Shown piece after piece: positions 1 through 11,222 of a stretch of 64,000 nt of DNA. The notes below the pieces were generated by a model. That model saw only the letters and a program-made list of their open reading frames with translations. It did no database searches and was not told the origin of the DNA. The number at the start of each line of letters is the position of its first letter. Within the stretch, counting starts at the first letter, position 1. The position numbers and the translations under genes are program-made. The stretch is from Ochotona curzoniae (lineage: Eukaryota; Chordata; Mammalia; Lagomorpha; Ochotonidae): NCBI RefSeq assembly GCF_017591425.1, contig NW_024467120.1, forward strand, positions 7,130,001 through 7,194,000, written 5' to 3'.

Positions 1-525
1 GGGGGATGGCAGGTTTCAAGTCCCAGCAGCTGTGCTGTGTCAAGTACTGTCCGTGAAATCTGATTCGTGGTAGTAACGTTTCGGTGGGATGAGGTGGAGG
101 GAAGGAGGGCTCCCAAGGCCTGTGGCAGCTTTTATAATTTTGAACGAAATCACATCAAGGTTACGTACTTGGAGTTGGCCCTTGCTTTGCAGACGTATTT
201 TCTGACATTATTGGGAGACTTAGCAAGTCATTCGATTTTCTGACAACTGTTTGGAGAAGGTAATTCTGTTAGCAAATACAGTGTGAGTGTCTGTATGTAT
301 AGTAGTTTGCCTACGTACGGAACCAATTAATTTCCTTTTTGGGTGAAGTTTTTTGATTTTTTTCTTGGAACAGTGATTGCTTCCGCTTTGGAAAGGCATA
401 AGAAGCATCACACCTTGTGTTTTATCCTTTTTCATCTGTTGTTGAGTCTGCTGTAAATATTATGGCTAATGGTTTTAGGCCGTTGAGAAGGCCTCTGAAT
501 TCGAATCATGTGATTCTATCAAATT
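1..525. other. Intronic sequence, no repeat recognised
   Basis: AT-rich unique-looking DNA. I see no exon, repeat or motif that I can support. Confidence 0.5.
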
Positions 526-559
526 TCTTGAAGTTCTTTTTATTTGTAGAACTTCAAGA
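526..559. repeat. Perfect 12-bp inverted repeat (hairpin)
   Basis: TCTTGAAGTTCT at 526-537 and AGAACTTCAAGA at 548-559 are exact reverse complements, separated by a 10-nt T-rich loop. No repeat family explains it. It could form a stem-loop in the pre-mRNA or be a chance palindrome. Confidence 0.8.
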
Positions 560-663
560 TAAATACCTCTTTGAATGTAGTTACTGAAAGATATCAGTTC
601 TTCAGTAGCTTCTATTAAAATGTTTTTTTCATATAAGATGTATGTTTTCCAAAATATTTTTCA

Positions 664-897
664 AAAGATTTATTTGAAAAAGTTAAATGTTCTTCATGGC
701 TGGAGCTGAACCAGGCCCAAATGAAGTGTGGAATTCCATCTAGGGCCCCAAGCACTTGGGTGTGCTCCCTTGCTTATTCCAGGGGCATTACCGGGAGCTG
801 GATTGGATATGGAATACCTAGGACTTGAACTCAACCTTATGTGGGATGTTAACATCACAGGCTGTGGCCTAATGCATTGTACCACAACACAGGCCCC
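664..897 (-). mobile_element. CSINE, old copy, reverse orientation
   Basis: It begins with AAAGATTTATT, the reverse complement of the A-rich tail, and ends with AGGCCCC, the reversed GGGGCCT head. Internal CSINE phrases such as 'gggagctgg' and 'tgtgggatg' are visible but diverged. Confidence 0.75.
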
Positions 898-1783
898 TTT
901 TATTTGTAAGGTTTTGCTTGCCTTGAACAAAACTAAAAGGCCAAAAAATCTGGAAGAACCATATCTGTTTCTGTATTTGTATCCATATATTCCAGCAAGA
1001 GTGCCCTTATATTTAAAGTACATAATTTGGAAAGTTGACTTCATGCGTGCAGTGTTACATTGGGATGGAAGGGGTTTAGGGTGAAATATGCCTCCACAAA
1101 ACCTGGTCTGTTCTTACTCGCAGATTGTTTGCTGAATGCGGAGTGGTTGGGCTTTTGAATCGGGTTCATCACACATCTCCTGGGGAAAGTGCCAATCTCC
1201 CTGGGCTGGAATTGCCAAGTTTTTAGTTTTTCTTCTGTCTTGCTCTCCTTGCAGCTCACGCTTAGGTTAGACTGCTGAGAAAATCAGTGTTACTGATGAA
1301 TGCCTTGTTGATGGTTACAAAAGTCTCAATAACTCAGAATGAGGAAAAACAGATAATTAAATGTGGATGGTGGCAGCTTGATTAATTTTGAGTTAGTGTA
1401 GCTAAATTCAGCATCATTGATCATGTGGGAGTTGTCTTACTTGAAGAGCATGTAATAAAATTCTGTTTATTCTATCAATTGATTCAAGCTAGCAAAATTT
1501 TATTTTGGAGGTAGTGTTTTTAAATTTTTGTCAAATTGCAATGAATGCTCTTGGAGAGGAGAATGGTAAATGATTAAAGTTTTGAGTTTGAATACAAGGA
1601 AGTAAAATAACATTAAAAAGTGATTTGAGTTTGTCCTTGCAGAGGATATTCAGCATCCTTAGGGCTTTTCTTTTGATTGTGGGCTGCTAGTTGGTAAGGA
1701 TGGGAAGGATGGGGATGATATGAACCCACATCTGGGAGGACCAGGTGTAGATATAATAACACAAAATTTAAAAATCTCATTTG
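898..1783. other. Intronic sequence, nothing recognised
   Basis: AT-rich DNA with no supported gene or repeat. Open frames here are short and without similarity that I recognise. Confidence 0.4.
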
Positions 1784-2090
1784 TGGGGTTTGGTGTTGTG
1801 ATGTGGCAGGTTGGGCCGCTGCCTCTGGTGCCAGCTTTCCTTGTGGGTGTCAGTGTGAATCCTGACAGCTTTACTTCTGATACAGCTCCGTGCCAATGCT
1901 CTGGGAAGGCGGCAGAAGATGGTCCAGGTACTTGGCTCTGTGCTGCTAATGTAGAAGACCCAGATGGCACTTGGGGCTTTGATGTGAACCAGTGCTGGCT
2001 GTTGTGGTTATCTGGGGAGTGAACCAGTGGACAGGGAAACGCTTCATAATTCTGTTTCAAATTAAGTGAATATTTATAAATAAATGAAAC
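1784..2090 (+). mobile_element. CSINE, old copy
   Basis: The order of CSINE phrases is preserved: a diverged head, 'gctctgggaaggcggcagaagatgg', 'tacttggctc', 'ctggggagtgaaccag', and an AAATAAATGAAAC tail. The 5' part is poorly conserved. Confidence 0.65.
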
Positions 2091-2174
2091 TTTTGTTTAT
2101 GGTTATTTCCCTGCAGGATTGTAGAAGAGATGAACTCTTGACAGCATTTAACTCAAGCTTGTCTTAAAGCTACA

Positions 2175-2255
2175 AATGCTGAGGCCTGTAGAGATTAGGT
2201 GACTTGTGCCAAGTCATTGAGTGAATTACTGGCAGCCTGGCATCCATGGTCTTAT
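2175..2255 (+). mobile_element. MIR core fragment
   Basis: The order 'gctgaggcctgtagag', 'aggtgacttgtgccaagtca' and 'ggcagcctggcatccatgg' fits the central MIR core (gaggaaactgagg ... cttgcccaaggtcac ... ggcagagcc). The copy is short and old. Confidence 0.5.
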
Positions 2256-2529
2256 TTATTCAACTTATTGGCTTTTTTTGCCCTTTTTTCTTTCCGGGTT
2301 TGTTGGTTATATGTAATTGTTATTGGGTTGCCAGATGGTTAAACATGATTGAGAAAGGAGATAGACCTAATGGAAAATTTATTTCACAAGTCTGCTGAAG
2401 ACCAGGGCTGTTGAGTTAAAAATAGTAGCTGCTGTAAAATAGGGACTTGCTGCATGAGAGGTTGTGTGCAAAAAGCTGAACACACACTAACATGTTATTC
2501 TTCAAAGAAATGGGTGAGGTGGATAGTAT

Positions 2530-2645
2530 GACACTATATTGTGGGTGCAAAGGAAAGTCTTACAGAAGAGCTGAAGGGTACATACATCCTGAGAGTGGCA
2601 GCACAGACTTGAACCCCTACCATATCTTTCTGCTGCTAATTGTGT
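2530..2645 (+). mobile_element. MIR core fragment
   Basis: Phrases 'tcttacagaagagctgaagg', 'catcctgagagtggcag' and 'cacagacttgaaccc' follow the MIR order. Divergence is high. Confidence 0.5.
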
Positions 2646-2731
2646 TTTGGTATCGAGGGGAAAGCTGTTGAAGATCCAAAGCCGTTTTCAGCTCTCTTGT
2701 GCAATAACAGATGAATTTTGGTAAAGAAAAT

Positions 2732-3039
2732 TTTTTAAAGATTAGTTTTTATTGGAAAAGCAGGTTTAGAGAGAAGGAAAGAAAAAACTTCCATCTGCTG
2801 GTTCACTCCTCAGGTGGCAGCAACAGTCAAAGCTGAGTTGATCTGAAGCCAGTAGCTCCTTCTGGGTTTCCCATGTGCATGCAGGATCCGAAGGTTTTGG
2901 GTTGTCCTTCACTGCTTTCCCAGTCCATAGGCAGGGAATTGAATGGAAAGTGGAGCAGCTGGCTCACAAACTGGCACCAATGTGGGATCCTGGTGCTTGC
3001 GGGAGGAGGGTTAGCCAATTGAGCCATTGCTTTGGACCC
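2732..3039 (-). mobile_element. CSINE, reverse orientation
   Basis: TTTTTAAAGATTAGTTTTTATTGGAAAAGCAGG is the reversed tail region, followed by 'tccatctgctggttcactcc', 'ctgctttcccag' and a terminal GGACCC. Its 5' (GGACCC) edge was hit by the L1-tail insertion at 3049, so it predates that insertion. Confidence 0.85.
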
Positions 3040-3048
3040 AAGAATTTT

Positions 3049-4216
3049 TTTATTAATTATATTGTATTATGTGACAGTTTGTATTTTGTAATTGTATATT
3101 GTATTATGTGACAGTTTCATAGGAACTGGGATTCACCCCTCCCTCCCCCCCGTGGTGGATTCCTCCACCTTGTTGCAGTATTACAAATCAAATTCAGTTG
3201 AGAGTCTTTTCATTGCAAACATATACCAAGCAAAGAGTCCAGTATCTAATTGTCCAGATACATTCAACGGTTTCTTGGAGATCATCTCTGGTCTGAAGGT
3301 AGAGCTGGCACAATATCATCCTGATCAATAAAAAGCACTGACTTAACATCAACGACAATTTACAACATTATGGAATTAATTGACATGGTATTGAGTAACC
3401 AGTATGTTACAAGATGCAAGTTCTCAACCACATCCTGTGACTTCATTGACATTTTGATTTGTTTATATATAACCAGCTTCTATACACCTTAAAATGGCTA
3501 TAGGGTACTATTCAGCTGTCTTGTGTCTATCCTTATTTTAGTATTTAGCAGTCCATAGCATTGAGACATAATTCTGCTGAACCTGACTGATTTTAGGATA
3601 GTCTAAACTAGCTTATAACTCTAGCAAGGCATATGACAACAGTTGAGGTATAGCACTATTTTAGGAGGGGTGTGCAGAAAATTCTTCCATTCCCCAGTGA
3701 GAAGTATCTAATCTCTGCGTCCTACCTAGTAAGGTATATGTGAATCCATGCTGACTGTTTCCTGTTTGGTTCTAAGCTTTCCTTTTTCTGTCTATTCTGG
3801 TTGTGTGTGTGTGTATGTTTGAGCGGTGGGCTCTGGAGCTACCCTGATGGTCATTGCCAGAGAGGATGGGGGTCCAAAGTTGGAGCTAAGTAAGGACCAG
3901 AGAAAGCTCCTCTCCTGAGTCCTGAAGGAAGTTTACTGTTCTTCTGTGTCTATAGACCGCTCAGGGCTCCTAGCTGTTCCGATGACCTTGGATCCTGTGA
4001 GGAAGGATTTGGGCTTCTTCCATCCCATGTGGTAGATCCCATTGGGGGTGGGTGACCTCAAACTTTTCGGCCCCCAAAGACACTCCAATTCCCCCTGGTC
4101 TTGTTGGCAGTTGGGATGTAGTCTGTGGTGCCCATACTGATAGTCCTTGGTGAGGATCTGGGAGTCTCTGGGGTTGGGATACAAGGCTCCTCCTGTCCAC
4201 CTGCACCACTCTGGAG
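3049..4216 (-). mobile_element. L1 3'-end insertion, 5'-truncated, with 13-bp TSD
   Basis: On the minus strand the element ends with a G-rich polypurine tract, then 'tgtcacataatacaat' and a short A tail, the typical 3' end of the lagomorph L1 in this window. ACCCAAGAATTTT occurs exactly at both borders (3036-3048 and 4217-4229) and is the target-site duplication. The implied nick is TTTT/CA, close to the L1 endonuclease preference. The minus strand has an open frame near 3933-4232 that I cannot assign to a known domain. About 1.17 kb is present, so most of an L1 is missing. Confidence 0.85.
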
Positions 4217-4229
4217 ACCCAAGAATTTT

Positions 4230-5109
4230 CAAAAATGTTTTATTCTATGTTGTTGAAGTCAGCTAGTTGGATCTCCTTCCAGGGGGATTAGACGTCTGCA
4301 TGTGGTAAAATTCATTTGGCAAGATTTTCAGTCTCTTAGGAAGGCAGGATGGAGTAGTTTGCAATTACTTGGTCTGCAGGATTTTCAGGTTTTTTCCCCC
4401 ACTGGTGAGTTGTTTCTAAAGCAATTATAAACCATCTTTTCAAATGATGTCATTCTATTTAGAGGATTGATGGCAAACAGACAAGTTGTGCAATTTATTT
4501 TAGCTTGGGATATTGGGTCCTTTGTCGTTCGTGTTTCCGCCTCTTTCCTTGTAAGTCTTCAGAGGTTACTGACCGGTGGATTCATCAGTTTCACCTGCTT
4601 GTTTCATTAGCCTGGGATATCTGTGTCCGTGTTTAGAATAATGCATTTTTATCCATTCTTTCAACCAACCACATTCATCATGTTCTTTGTGATCTGAAAG
4701 AGATGGCCACATCCTGTTTCTCCATGCAGGGATGTTTTGGTTCTACTCCTGATTGGCACTATAATCTTGTGTTACTGATGAAATCTCAGAGCTGTAGTCA
4801 GTGAGTGGCCTCCACTTGTTCTTCTGAGTTGGGAAATGAGGTGTTCTGAGTTGGGAAAAGAGATTTTCATCATAACTGTTTCCTCCCACATTTTTTGTTT
4901 TTTCTTTCTGCTATTTCTCTCTAGCAAGGCCAGTAAAAGAATCGGTGTTTTGAAGGATCTGCAGCAAATCTAGGCTGCCTTCTGCACGACATTACCATTC
5001 ACACTCGTAGAAACAGTATCTGGCTTGTTACTGGTCCTTGTACGAGACCGAACACTGCTTAATTATCTTATATCAGTATCTGTGTGCTCTAGGATTCCCA
5101 ACACAGATT
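4230..5109. other. Intronic sequence with one short direct repeat
   Basis: T-rich DNA with no recognised element. TTCTGAGTTGGGAAA occurs at 4822-4836 and again at 4844-4858, a 22-bp-period duplication. Confidence 0.4.
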
Positions 5110-6830
5110 GACAGTTGTCTGATTCACTTAGCCATATCTTGGGTGTGGACAACAGCTGTGTGTTATCAAATGGATATCCAGAGCCCAAGCTTGGGCAGGG
5201 ACAGAAGGTACAAGTGAGTTCTATGAGCAGGTGGCAAAGACTAATGCCAACTTCAGTGTTAGGGTTTTCTTTTCTCCATTGTATACTGGTGGCTTCCTAC
5301 AGTGTTTCTTAGGACTGCTTAAGATGAATAAAATTTGAATCTGGCGTGCTAGGGTCTGGGTGATTCACAGCAATAAAACTTCACGCAAGACCCACCGAGA
5401 AGGATAGTGATATAGTACTTCCCCCCTACTCCCCGCTCCAGTAGGCAGAACTTACAGGAAGCAAGAAAATGCTCTGTCTAGAGTAGGTGACCAGAGATAC
5501 AGATCTCCATTGATTACTTGGCAGGTGCTAATGTCTTGTCTGGATAGTGATTTGGAATGAACACGATCTGAAGACTAGTGTCAGGGAGGTCTAAGAACAA
5601 GGCTCGTGGGTGTACCTCTGCCTGTCTCCAGAATGTGAATGCTCTCCAAAGCGCATCTGTTGTAAAGGAGACTTGCCAGTGCGTGCACAGAACAAATGGC
5701 ACAGTGGCCATCAGTCAGCTTCTTTCTGTAGTCACCTTGAGCTTGTTCAAAGAGCCCATGAAAAAGTGGCCATGTTGGCAGGGTTGAAGACTGTTGATGG
5801 CTTCAACAATAAGAATGTTGTTGCTACTATAACAAGACTGGCTGATGTTACTGCTGAGTGTCTAATCTGCCAAATGCAGAGTCCAACATGTAGTGCCCGA
5901 TACGCTTCTGTTCTCTGAGGGAGCCAGCCAGCCATCTGCTGGTGGTTAATTATGTTGGACCTCTTCCATCATGGAGAAGGTGAGGATGTTTTCTCACTGG
6001 AATAGATGCATGTTCTGCATATGGATTTACTTTTTCCACCTAGAACATTTCTGTCAGCATCACCATATGTTGACTTGCGGTAAACCTTACCTACTGTTAC
6101 AATGTTCTGCATGGTACTGCTTCTGACTAGAGTTCATTCCACAGCAGAAGTAGAGCTGTGGGTTCATGTCCTTGGAGTTAACTGATTTTGATCCATATTA
6201 CATTACCTTAAAGTAGCTGGCCGGCTTGAGGCATGGAATAGCTTGCCAAATATGCCATTTGGGAGGCAGTATTATGAAATGGTGAGATTCTTTATAGGAT
6301 TGGAAGTGTACATTTTAAGCTAGAAACTAGTATATTTGCCGCTTTCTTAGTAGCCATGATTTGTGGCTTTGAGAATGGAAGTGGTCTAAATAAATAAGGA
6401 TGATAGTGCTTGCTGTTACACCAGTAATACACTTGGGGGACTTGTACTTCCTGGCTTGCAAACACTGACCTCTGCTGGTTTCCAGATTTTGTTCCTCAAA
6501 GGGAGGTTTCCAATAGCGGAGACAGCAATGATTCCATGGGATTGAGAGGTAAGCAGCCACTTGGTCATTTTAGGGTCCTGTATCACTGAACAGCTGTCAT
6601 AAAAGGAACAGATTTACATGTAGGAATGATTTGTTCTGGGAATTGGATTCCTGCTACCCAGCACAATTAAGGAGATGATATCTGGCGGCCAGGATTCTTT
6701 AGGTACCTGTTAGAACTTCCATCCCTAATAAGGTTATAGAGTACTACACTAATCACGAAATGGCAAGATGCTTAATGACTCAAATATTCTGAGGTGAAGG
6801 TTTGGGTCACTTTGACAGGTGACATTTTAT
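5110..6830 (+). pseudogene. Endogenous retrovirus pol relic (integrase and downstream region)
   Basis: This is a decayed class I ERV-like pol remnant, not a host gene. In forward frames, a histidine-rich and CLICQ-containing stretch at about 5690-5875 resembles the integrase zinc-binding domain. It is followed in another frame by a GPLP phrase at 5957-5968 and TGID at 5996-6007, as in integrase cores. The position of the first catalytic Asp, just before GPLP, reads Asn. Further on, about 6480-6815, the sequence resembles the dUTPase-like extension seen after integrase in some ERVs, ending with KVWVT near 6797. The frame changes between 5918 and 5945, and stops are frequent throughout, so no intact product is possible. 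The 5' part before 5590 is weaker and may be RNase H. No LTR was recognised. Confidence 0.65.
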
Positions 6831-6972
6831 TTGAAGCTTTAAATAAAAATCTTCCAGATCTCTACTGTAGTGTTCAACATAAATAGTGCAGTTATAATAA
6901 CATTTGTGCCAATTTTGGGTCAGTTTTAGTTACTCATTATTTTTCTCCTTGTCATATTTGGTAACTTAAAAA

Positions 6973-7264
6973 TTTTTAAAGATTCATTTTTTTTATTGGA
7001 AAATCAGATTCACAGAGAAAGATCCTCCATCTGCTGGTCTATTTCCCAAATGGTCACAATGGCTGGACCTGAGCCAGTCCGAAGCCAGGAGCTTCCTCGG
7101 GATCTCCATGTGGATGTGGGTCCTGAGGCTTTGGGCCATCCTTTACTGCTCTCCCACAAATGGGGAGCTGGAAGGGAAGTGGAGCAGCCAAGATATGAAC
7201 CGGTGCCCGTGTGGGATCCTGGCACATGCAATAGGAGGACTTTAGCCACTAGGTTGCAATGGTG
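6973..7264 (-). mobile_element. CSINE, reverse orientation
   Basis: Reversed tail 'aaagattcattttttttattgg', then 'tcctccatctgctgg', 'ggctttgggccatcctt', 'gtgtgggatcctgg' and 'actttagccactaggtt'. It directly abuts the next CSINE. Confidence 0.85.
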
Positions 7265-7575
7265 GTCTGTATTTACTCTTCTTGGAAAGGTAGATTTACA
7301 AAGAAGAGAAAGATCTTCCATCTGTTGGCTTTTTCCCCAGTTGGCAGTAAAAGCCAGGGCTGATCTGATCTGATCCGAAGCCAGGAACTAGGAGCTGCTT
7401 TGGTGTATCTGACGTGAGTGTTGTGTCCCAGGGTTTTGGACCATCCTCTGCTTTCCCAGGTCATAAACAGGGCGCTGGATGGGAAGTAGAACAGCTGGGA
7501 TATGCACCAGCAACTATATTGGATACCAGCACTAGGAGGTGGAGAAATAGCTAGTGGAGCCACCACGCCGGCCCC
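7265..7575 (-). mobile_element. CSINE, reverse orientation
   Basis: It runs from a degenerate reversed tail through 'agatcttccatctgttgg', 'ttggaccatcctc' and 'gctggatgggaag' to the reversed head CCGGCCCC. It is the second of three CSINEs in a row. Confidence 0.85.
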
Positions 7576-7610
7576 TATTTGATAGTTTTTAAAAGCATTG
7601 TAAATTGTCA

Positions 7611-7944
7611 TTGTATTTGAAAGGCACGATGGGGTAGGAAGTTAGGAAGAAAGAGCCAGAAGAGCAGCCAGCCAGAGGGAGGTCTTCGATCCTCTGAATC
7701 ACTTCCCAGATGCCTGTGCTTGTCAGGGCTGGGTCAGCCCAAAGCCAGGAGTCTGGAACTCCATCTAGATATCCCAGGTGGATGGCAGGGCATTGTGCCC
7801 CTGGCTGTCAGCCACTGCCTGCCAAGGTGTGCACTAGCAGGAAGCAGGAAGCAGAAGTGGAATTAGACTTGAACTTAGGCACTCTGATACATGATGCAGG
7901 TACCTGAAGCAGTGACTGCAACCACTGTGCCAAATACCTGCCCC
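7611..7944 (-). mobile_element. Older CSINE subtype, reverse orientation
   Basis: 'tttgaaaggca', 'cttcccagatgcctg', 'gccaggagtctggaactcc', 'tagcaggaagcaggaagcag' and a terminal CTGCCCC match the older C-repeat subtype with the 'gcaggaagc' motif. Confidence 0.8.
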
Positions 7945-9073
7945 ATCATGCCTGGTAATTTTGGATTGGCTGCAAGGCATTGTAAATTTTACTTTGTTGG
8001 GTGCAATACATTTTTATATTTTTGTAGGTATGCTTGAGCATTGTTCTGGGATACAATTAAGTTACTTGGAAATAGTTCAGTCCTTCTAAGCATGACCAAA
8101 GCATTGCTCTGCTGCCAACTGATTATTCCCCAGGACTGAGATCAGATCCTTGCAGTCTGTCCAGTGCTATATGAATCAGTTTTCACATCCTGTTGGAAAG
8201 AACTGGAACTTCCCCCAGCCCTGAGTGAGTTATGGTCACAATTACGTCCATGTTTTGGGAGTCGTTCTTTACCTAGCATTCGATAGTACATTCACATGTG
8301 TGCCCTGATGAGCATTCAGTTGGGTATGCTATCCTTTTGTGGTACTCCAGCAGGCCTTTGTTTCCTCAAATTCTTAACTTGGTCTTAGTTTGGAGTCCTC
8401 TGAAATGCCTTGCTGAACTCCATTAGGAAACTGAAGACAGTTCTCTGGGGTCATGGAGGGCCCAATTCATTTGTTCGCCATCCCTCAGGGGTCACTGTCA
8501 TTGCCTTAAGCTAGGTGTCTTAAACTTTTTTTTATCTTGTTCCTGCTTTTTGGTTGTTTCAGGCAGGAACATTTAATATACATATTTGAAACCACACATT
8601 CATGCAATGCTTTATAAGCTAAGATTAAACTGAAAAAACACATGGCTTGCCCAGGAAATTTAAAGAAAGCCTTTATGCATAATGGGTGTCTATTAGAACT
8701 TGGTTAGAATGACTTACAATGGTGAGACATTTTGTTGGAGATTAGTGTCTCCCTTGATTTTCTCCTTACAAATAGAACAGAGGACAGGGAGGGCAGATAA
8801 GATCAACCTGATTGCCTCTGTAGGTCTGTGTGCCTAGCGATGATGAATGTGTAGAATTTCAAGAAGGACATAGAGAAGTCTGGGAGTAGTTTATTTGAGC
8901 ACCAAGGAATTGTCTGTAAATAAATGCAGCATGAGGAAAGAGAAGAACCAAAGAGATGCTTTCGAAGCACAATTTTCTGAAGGTCTTGTCTTTAAGGATA
9001 TATTTCTGCATTTGTTTGATTTTGATTTTTTTTAAGTGCATGTCAGAATTTATCCGGCTAAAGAGTTGATCTT
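7945..9073. other. Intronic sequence, nothing recognised
   Basis: AT-rich DNA without a supported gene, RNA or repeat. Confidence 0.4.
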
Positions 9074-9087
9074 AAAAATGCTGCAGA

Positions 9088-9397
9088 GGGGGCCCCGCAT
9101 GATAGTGTAGTGGCTAAAGTCCTCGTCTTGAATGCGCCGGAATCCCATATGGGTGTCGGTTCTAATCCCAGCAGCCCCGTTTCCCATCCAGCTCCCTGCT
9201 TGTGGCCTGGGAAAGCAGTCGAGGATGGCCCAAAGTCTTGGGACCCTGCTCCTGCATGGGATACCTGGAAGAGCTCCTGGTTTTGGATCTGCTCAGCTCC
9301 AGCCATTGCGGCCACTTGGAGTGAACCATCGGACAGAAGATCTTCCCCTCTCTTCTCTCTGTATATCTACCTTTCCAGTAAACATAAACCTTTTTTA
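9088..9397 (+). mobile_element. CSINE with 14-bp TSD
   Basis: All CSINE landmarks are present, from GGGGCCCCGC through a B-box-like GGTTCTAATCC to a short A-rich tail. AAAAATGCTGCAGA at 9074-9087 is repeated exactly at 9398-9411, which defines the insertion. Confidence 0.92.
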
Positions 9398-9579
9398 AAA
9401 AATGCTGCAGAAAATTTGGCTATGAAGTGGGAATGAAAACTAACTTTGCTGAAATGCTTCATAAAATCTATTTCCATTCAGGTAAAAATCACAAAACTGC
9501 CTGCCTGTGTAGTTTTGATGGCTGTCCTTTCTGGCTGTTCCTCAGTCTTAGGAATCAAGGGTACATTTAGTAGGTTTCT

Positions 9580-9790
9580 TTGTGCCTGACCCTGTGCCAG
9601 GTGCTTTCCATGCAGTATCTCATTTGTCCTCTTGACAAATCTTGTAAGGTGTGTGATGTTCATCTCATTGTAAGGATGTGGATTTTGAGGCTTATCGCGG
9701 TTAGGTAGTGACTTCAGGTCACTGATGCTAAGCAGGGCTTGGGCCTGGGCTCTTAACTGCTGGGCTTCCTCACATGCCTGGATTGCTTTT
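9580..9790 (+). mobile_element. MIR
   Basis: 'ccctgtgccaggtgctttcc', 'cagtatctcatttgtcct', 'gtgacttcaggtcactgatg' and 'gggctcttaactgctgggc' follow the MIR consensus order. This is one of the better-preserved MIRs in the window. Confidence 0.85.
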
Positions 9791-10556
9791 CCCAAGGGTA
9801 CTAGATGGAGATTTCTTTGCTTGAATAAAGGAACAAAAATGCAAGAACCTAAAGTAGTTCTAAAGTTAACAGACTTTCCTGGTCATCATATGAACCTCTT
9901 TTTTCTTAAAAGGAAGTACAGACTGAATAGCTCATTTAACCAAGGTTCCATGTTTTCCCTATTCTAATTGCTACAGAGAAGTGTATACCTATTTCTGTTG
10001 AAATGATTGTGTGTATTTATAGTAAAAAAACTCTTGCATGCTCTTTGGGTGAATGTTTCAATTGAATAATCATGCACCATTGTTAAATGATCCGTAGACT
10101 AGGCTTTTATGTCAGATGGCTTCTCAGGTTGTAAGGTCAGTATTCGGAAAAAAGACCAAGGGAGCCCTTGTATGGAATAAGAGCATCCGACCATGAAGCA
10201 CAATTCAAATAACACTGTGAAAACGGAAGGATGAGGACTACAGGTATTTTGCCTGTTTTTCCCTATGGGGTTTTATGAGAATAAAGTAGAGTTGAACACA
10301 TTGAGTGTCTGTGTGCATTTTAAGTGTGTTGAATTAAGAATGTTAAATAGTGGTATGTTCAGATAACTCTTAGGAAATCCAGAGAAAGTGTGGGCACTTT
10401 TCATTTGCACAGGTTCTGTTTTATTGGAAATAGGTTAATGTATTTAGAAGTTATCACTTGGGTAGATGTTTGCTGAAAAGTTTAATGTTATATAAACAGT
10501 ATTACAAGTGCTTTCTGAAACTTGTAGACAAAGTTAAGGAAGTTGTGAGCTAATAC
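9791..10556. other. Intronic sequence, nothing recognised
   Basis: AT-rich unique-looking DNA. I see no exon or repeat. Confidence 0.4.
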
Positions 10557-10569
10557 AAAAAATCTTGTA

Positions 10570-10884
10570 GGGCCCGGCGTGGTGGTGCAAGTGGTTAAAG
10601 GTCCTCACCTTGCACGCCCGGGATCCCATATGGGCGCCGGTTCTAATCCCGGCAGCCCCGCTTCCCTTCCAGCTCCCTGCCTGTGGCCTGGGAAAGCAGT
10701 CGAGGATGGCCCAAAGCTTTGGGAACCTGCACCCACGTGGGAATCCAGGAAGAGCTCCAGGATTCTGGCTTCAGATTGACACAGCTGCAGTCATTGCGAT
10801 CACCTGGGGAGTGAATCAGCAGACGGAAAATCTTCTGTCTCTCCTCCATTCTATATGTATCCGACTTTGTAAAAAATAAATCTT
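10570..10884 (+). mobile_element. CSINE, left unit of a dimer, with a variant 3' half
   Basis: The 5' half is close to the young consensus. The 3' half from about 10726 is a distinctive variant ('gaatccaggaagag', 'cacagctgcagtcattgcg', 'ccattctatatgtatccgac'). The variant half is identical over 159 bp to the reverse-oriented unit at 37057-37215. The outer TSD AAAAAATCTTGTA lies at 10557-10569 and again at 11556-11568, after the third unit. Confidence 0.92.
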
Positions 10885-11208
10885 GGGCCCGGCGCGGTGG
10901 CGCAAGTGGTTAAGTCCTCGCCTTGCACGCCCGGGATCCCATATGGGCGCCGGTTCTAATCCCGGCAGCCCCGCTTCCCTTCCAGCTCCCTGCCTGTGGC
11001 CTGGGAAAGCAGTTGAGGACGGCCCAAAGCTTTGGGAACCTGCACCCACGTGGGAGACCCGGAAGAGGCTCCTGGCTTCGGATCGGCATAGTATCGGCCC
11101 GTTGCGGCTCACTTGGGGAGTGAATCATCGGATGGAAGATCTTCCTCTCTGTCTCTCCTCTCTGTATATCCGCCTTTCCAATAAAAAAAATAATAAAAAT
11201 AAATCTTT
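10885..11208 (+). mobile_element. Young CSINE inserted between the two dimer units
   Basis: A near-consensus CSINE. The tRNA-like A box TGGCGCAAGTGG is at 10898-10909 and the B box GGTTCTAATCC at 10952-10962. AAAAAATAAATCTT at 10871-10884 is repeated exactly at 11209-11222, so the unit has its own TSD and inserted into the A-rich linker of an existing dimer. Confidence 0.92.
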
Positions 11209-11222
11209 AAAAAATAAATCTT

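Noticed and set aside
5610..5918. 102-codon frame as a host gene or exon
   Set aside because: The Cys/His pattern and the sequence that follows fit a decayed retroviral integrase. Frames change and stops follow immediately.
10898..10962. tRNA gene suggested by A- and B-box motifs
   Set aside because: The boxes belong to the tRNA-derived head of a CSINE. No cloverleaf with anticodon arm is preserved, and the same boxes occur in every young copy.
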